From: an uncultured Lachnospiraceae bacterium
GTDB lineage: Bacteria > Bacillota > Clostridia > Lachnospirales > Lachnospiraceae
Length of the DNA: 7,932 nucleotides
Reading direction: 5' to 3'
NCBI GenBank assembly: GCA_910583835.1
Contig: CAJTYM010000077.1
Coordinates: 1-7,932 of the forward strand
This document shows, one piece after another, positions 6,701 through 7,932 of this stretch (its first letter is position 1; the number at the start of each line of letters is the position of its first letter). Below the pieces are notes generated by a model. It saw only the letters and a list, made by a program, of their open reading frames with translations. It was not told the origin of the DNA and did not search any database. A program made the translations under genes and the position numbers.

Positions 6701-7559
6701 AGAAGTAAAGACCAATGTGTTCCGGGCGGGCAGCGTCTATACCTGCAAGCATAAGGTAGCAAAGCCCAAGGTATTTATCCCGGTATTCCCGGGGACGAAC
6801 TGTGAATACGACAGCGCGAAAGCTTTTGAGCGTGCCGGCGCAGATACGGTTGTCAAGGTATTTAAGAATCTGAATGCCGAGGATATACGCGATTCTGTGG
6901 ATGTATTTGTAAAAGCAATTGAGCAGTCCCAGATTATCATGTTCCCGGGCGGATTTTCCGCAGGTGATGAGCCGGAAGGAAGCGCCAAATTCTTTGCTAC
7001 GGCGTTCCGCAACGAGAAGATTGCGGAGGCGGTGAACAAATTGCTGCAGGAGCGTGATGGCCTGATGCTGGGTATCTGCAACGGATTCCAGGCATTGATT
7101 AAGCTGGGCTTAGTGCCTTACGGTGAAATCCGCCAGCAGAATGTGGATTCCCCGACATTGACCTACAATACAATCGGACGCCATATTTCCAAGATGGTGT
7201 ACACCAAAGTCGTGACGGACAAATCCCCCTGGCTTATGCAGGCGAAATTAGGAGAGACTTACTGCAATCCGGCTTCCCATGGAGAGGGGCGTTTCGTGGC
7301 TCCGAAAGAATGGCTGGACAGACTGTTTGCAAACGGTCAGGTGGCAACCCAGTATGTCAATGAGTATGGGCAGCCTACGATGGACGAGGAGTGGAATATC
7401 AACGGCTCTTACATGGCGATTGAGGGCATCACCAGCCCGGATGGGCGTGTACTGGGCAAAATGGCGCATTCCGAGCGGCGCGGTGAGAGCGTTGCCGTCA
7501 ATATTTACGGTGAGCAGGACATGAAACTGTTTGAGAGTGGGGTGGCGTATTTTAAATAG
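3711..7559 (+). CDS. purL: Phosphoribosylformylglycinamidine synthase, single-chain (1282 aa)
   Basis: It catalyses step four of de novo purine synthesis: FGAR + ATP + glutamine to FGAM + ADP + Pi + glutamate, in the cytoplasm. All modules are on one chain. An N-terminal PurS-like domain (about 1-155, with PGQYDQRADSAEQC) is followed by the linker domain with SDHCRH (223-228). The two FGAM-synthase ATP-grip halves carry NETHNHPTE (324-332), a GRTGRDGIGGATGSS loop and GGKDSM (790-795). A class I glutaminase (about 1025-1282) has nucleophile Cys1123 in GICNGF and His1253/Glu1255 in AHSER. The length fits the Clostridia/Streptococcus long form, slightly longer than usual. The start ATG has AGGAGG (3700-3705) 5 nt upstream. 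No good promoter is seen in the 62-bp gap, so cotranscription with the cyclase is likely. No other pur genes are adjacent. It is intact. Confidence 0.97.
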   Translation: MGNVRRIFVEKKPAFAIQAKELQSEIRSYLGIKTVTGVRVLIRYDIEHISEETYQKALMTVFSEPPVDEVFEEEFDTASAKVFSVEYLPGQYDQRADSAEQCVKLLDEEEQPIIRTATTYVIEGEVDEEQLAAIKNHCINPVDSRETGLEKPQTLADEFEEPEDVKIFEGFLQMPEEELQSLYDSLGLAMTFKDFLHIQNYFKGEEKRDPSMTEIRVLDTYWSDHCRHTTFSTELKDVSFQDGYYRKPLEDTYQDYLKTYEEIYKGRDDKFVCLMDLALMAMKRLKKEGKLDDQEESDEINACSIVVPVEVDGQMEEWLVNFKNETHNHPTEIEPFGGAATCLGGAIRDPLSGRTYVYQAMRVTGAADPTVSVKDTLEGKLPQKKLVRGAAHGYSSYGNQIGLATGYVKEIYHPDYVAKRMEIGAVMGAAPRRAVQRLTSDPGDIIILLGGRTGRDGIGGATGSSKAHNTESTAVCGAEVQKGNPPTERKIQRLFRREEVAHIIKKCNDFGAGGVSVAIGELAPGLRVQLDKVPKKYAGLDGTEIAISESQERMAVVIAPDDVQQFLAYAKEENLEAVEVAVVTEEPRLVLEWRGKEIVNISRAFLDTNGAHQETSVSVDIPRKEDNFFDKIEIPAVEEALEKEDVREAWLSMLADLNVCSQKGLVEMFDGSIGAGSVFMPYGGKYQLTETQSMVAKLPVAKGKCDAVTMMSYGFDPYLSSWSPYHGAVYAVLESMARIVAAGGDFRNIRFTFQEYFRRMSEEPSRWSQPFAALLGAYSAQIGFGLPSIGGKDSMSGTFNEIDVPPTLVSFAVDVAKEQDIITPELKKAGNKLMIFKIAKDAYDLPIYEQVMALYDAIHTLIQERAIVSAYALDGKGIAAAVSKMAFGNKLGVTIERNVCKNCLFAPHFGQLIAEVPEDKVALVEETIATAMEAYGKEAAGENKGCGNEKYCRVFGEVNGQQKFVYGKTEISMEEAVEAWTGTLEKVFPTIAVEGKKEVKTNVFRAGSVYTCKHKVAKPKVFIPVFPGTNCEYDSAKAFERAGADTVVKVFKNLNAEDIRDSVDVFVKAIEQSQIIMFPGGFSAGDEPEGSAKFFATAFRNEKIAEAVNKLLQERDGLMLGICNGFQALIKLGLVPYGEIRQQNVDSPTLTYNTIGRHISKMVYTKVVTDKSPWLMQAKLGETYCNPASHGEGRFVAPKEWLDRLFANGQVATQYVNEYGQPTMDEEWNINGSYMAIEGITSPDGRVLGKMAHSERRGESVAVNIYGEQDMKLFESGVAYFK

Positions 7560-7568
7560 AAAAACTGC

Positions 7569-7597
7569 TTGACAACACAGCAGATTTATTGTATATT
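7569..7597 (+). promoter_or_regulatory. Promoter of the tRNA-Thr gene
   Basis: A consensus TTGACA (7569-7574) and TATATT (7592-7597) are separated by exactly 17 nt, so transcription would start near 7604, about 28 nt before the tRNA. The -35 begins only 9 bp after the purL stop, so no terminator fits between the two. A small perfect hairpin (TTGGGA 7609-7614 with TCCCAA 7618-7623) lies in the leader and may aid tRNA 5' processing. Confidence 0.8.
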
Positions 7598-7631
7598 GGA
7601 TAAGTCAGTTGGGATTGTCCCAATATGCAAT

Positions 7632-7704
7632 GCTGCTGTGGCTCAGTCGGTAGAGCGTCGCATTGGTAGTGCGGAGGTCACGGGTCCGATTCCCGTCAGC
7701 AGCT
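7632..7704 (+). tRNA. tRNA-Thr(GGU)
   Basis: A full cloverleaf is present: acceptor GCTGCTG (7632-7638) pairs with CAGCAGC (7697-7703); D-stem GCTC/GAGC (7641-7644, 7653-7656); anticodon stem TCGCA/TGCGG with loop TTGGTAG and anticodon GGT at 7665-7667, reading ACC/ACU; 5-nt variable loop; T-stem ACGGG/CCCGT; discriminator T7704. CCA is not encoded, as is common in this group, and must be added. The T-loop is TCCGATT, giving C instead of the usual T at position 55. It is transcribed in the same direction as purL. Confidence 0.95.
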
Positions 7705-7715
7705 CTGAAAAGGGC

Positions 7716-7763
7716 AAAATAAAGGCTTTTCAAAGGAAATTCACTTTGAAAGGTCTTTATTTT
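7716..7763 (+). terminator. Long A/T-flanked terminator after tRNA-Thr, probably shared with purL
   Basis: Bases 7716-7735 (AAAATAAAGG...CAAAG) pair with 7744-7763 (CTTTGAAAGG...TTTT) over 20 positions with only one mismatch and a G-T wobble, around an 8-nt loop. The A-rich 5' side and T-rich 3' side make it effective on either strand. It begins 12 nt after the tRNA and is the first good terminator after purL, so purL transcripts probably run through the tRNA. Confidence 0.85.
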
Positions 7764-7784
7764 TGTGAGCAATGAGGAAAATAG

Positions 7785-7875
7785 CCATGCTGGCATGGAT
7801 ATTTGACGAATGCCGCGAGAGTCAAATACCCTGCAACAAGATTGATATGCCGTCAGCTTGCAGTGGGGTATTTGA
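7785..7875. repeat. Intergenic cluster of overlapping inverted repeats
   Basis: Three pairings occur in 90 bp. CCATGC (7785-7790) pairs with GCATGG (7793-7798). TATTTGAC (7800-7807) pairs with GTCAAATA (7821-7828). TCAAATACCC plus TGCAA (7822-7836) pairs with TTGCA...GGGTATTTGA (7858-7862, 7866-7875) with a 3-nt bulge. The second and third share their middle strand, so they exclude each other. It resembles a REP/MITE-type intergenic repeat or a regulatory leader. The rest of 7764-7932 shows no convincing gene: rightward frames are closed by stops, and one short leftward frame open from the edge (stop near 7854) is not supported. Confidence 0.5.
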
Positions 7876-7932
7876 TATTTATCATACTGTCCGAACCGAT
7901 GATTCCTTTCTTTCTGCTATCTATTTTGAGGT

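Noticed and set aside
7569..7775. Rightward 68-aa frame containing AAVAQSVERRIGSAEVTGPI
   Set aside because: It is a sense-strand translation of tRNA-Thr and its terminator, a common misannotation.
7605..7796. Leftward 63-aa frame containing DGNRTRDLRTTNATLYRLSH
   Set aside because: This peptide is the familiar false protein produced by translating the complement of a tRNA gene; the tRNA-Thr cloverleaf explains the bases.
1..7932. CRISPR array, toxin-antitoxin pair or restriction/defence system
   Set aside because: No regularly spaced repeats and no nuclease, methylase or paired toxin gene are visible on either strand.

Overview
The window looks like a chromosomal segment of an anaerobic gut Clostridia member, most likely Lachnospiraceae. 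The pointers are a single-chain FGAM synthase of the Clostridia/Streptococcus type, a soluble LacI-like-sensor/GGDEF fusion of a kind common in that family, strong AGGAGG-type ribosome binding sites, and tRNAs without an encoded CCA. The family assignment is inference from sequence character, not from a search.

Layout. Positions 1-720 look like the end of an integrated mobile element: the last 24 codons of a rightward gene, a strong hairpin, then two small leftward genes (a 55-aa GRPTDNPR-type mobilization/ribbon-helix-helix-like protein and a 60-aa helical protein) read from a near-consensus promoter at 603-631. Positions 730-776 hold only the 3' part of a tRNA-Lys(UUU) gene, from anticodon arm to discriminator. 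This is the footprint a tyrosine-recombinase element leaves, and short direct repeats that could be integrase arm sites lie on both sides. A perfect terminator hairpin follows at 790-821.

Positions 872-1350 hold two further small leftward genes: a 59-aa protein of unknown function and a 63-aa XRE/Cro-type regulator, with a 33-bp palindrome between them. Positions 1421-1590 are a MITE-like element: 25-bp terminal inverted repeats with one mismatch, a large internal palindrome, and a 7-bp direct repeat at the ends. It separates the divergent XRE gene and the diguanylate cyclase gene.

Positions 1714-7559 are two long same-strand genes 62 bp apart: a cytoplasmic, ligand-sensing diguanylate cyclase with a TTG start and a compact structured leader, and purL, which performs the fourth step of de novo purine synthesis. 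A tRNA-Thr(GGU) with its own TTGACA-N17-TATATT promoter starts just after purL and ends in a long A/T-flanked terminator. Positions 7764-7932 contain no convincing gene but do contain a set of overlapping, mutually exclusive inverted repeats.

Working together: the cyclase converts GTP to c-di-GMP, probably in response to a small molecule, and may share a transcript with purL, which feeds the purine pool. The left third is accessory DNA gathered at a tRNA-Lys site; purL, tRNA-Thr and probably the cyclase are resident genes.
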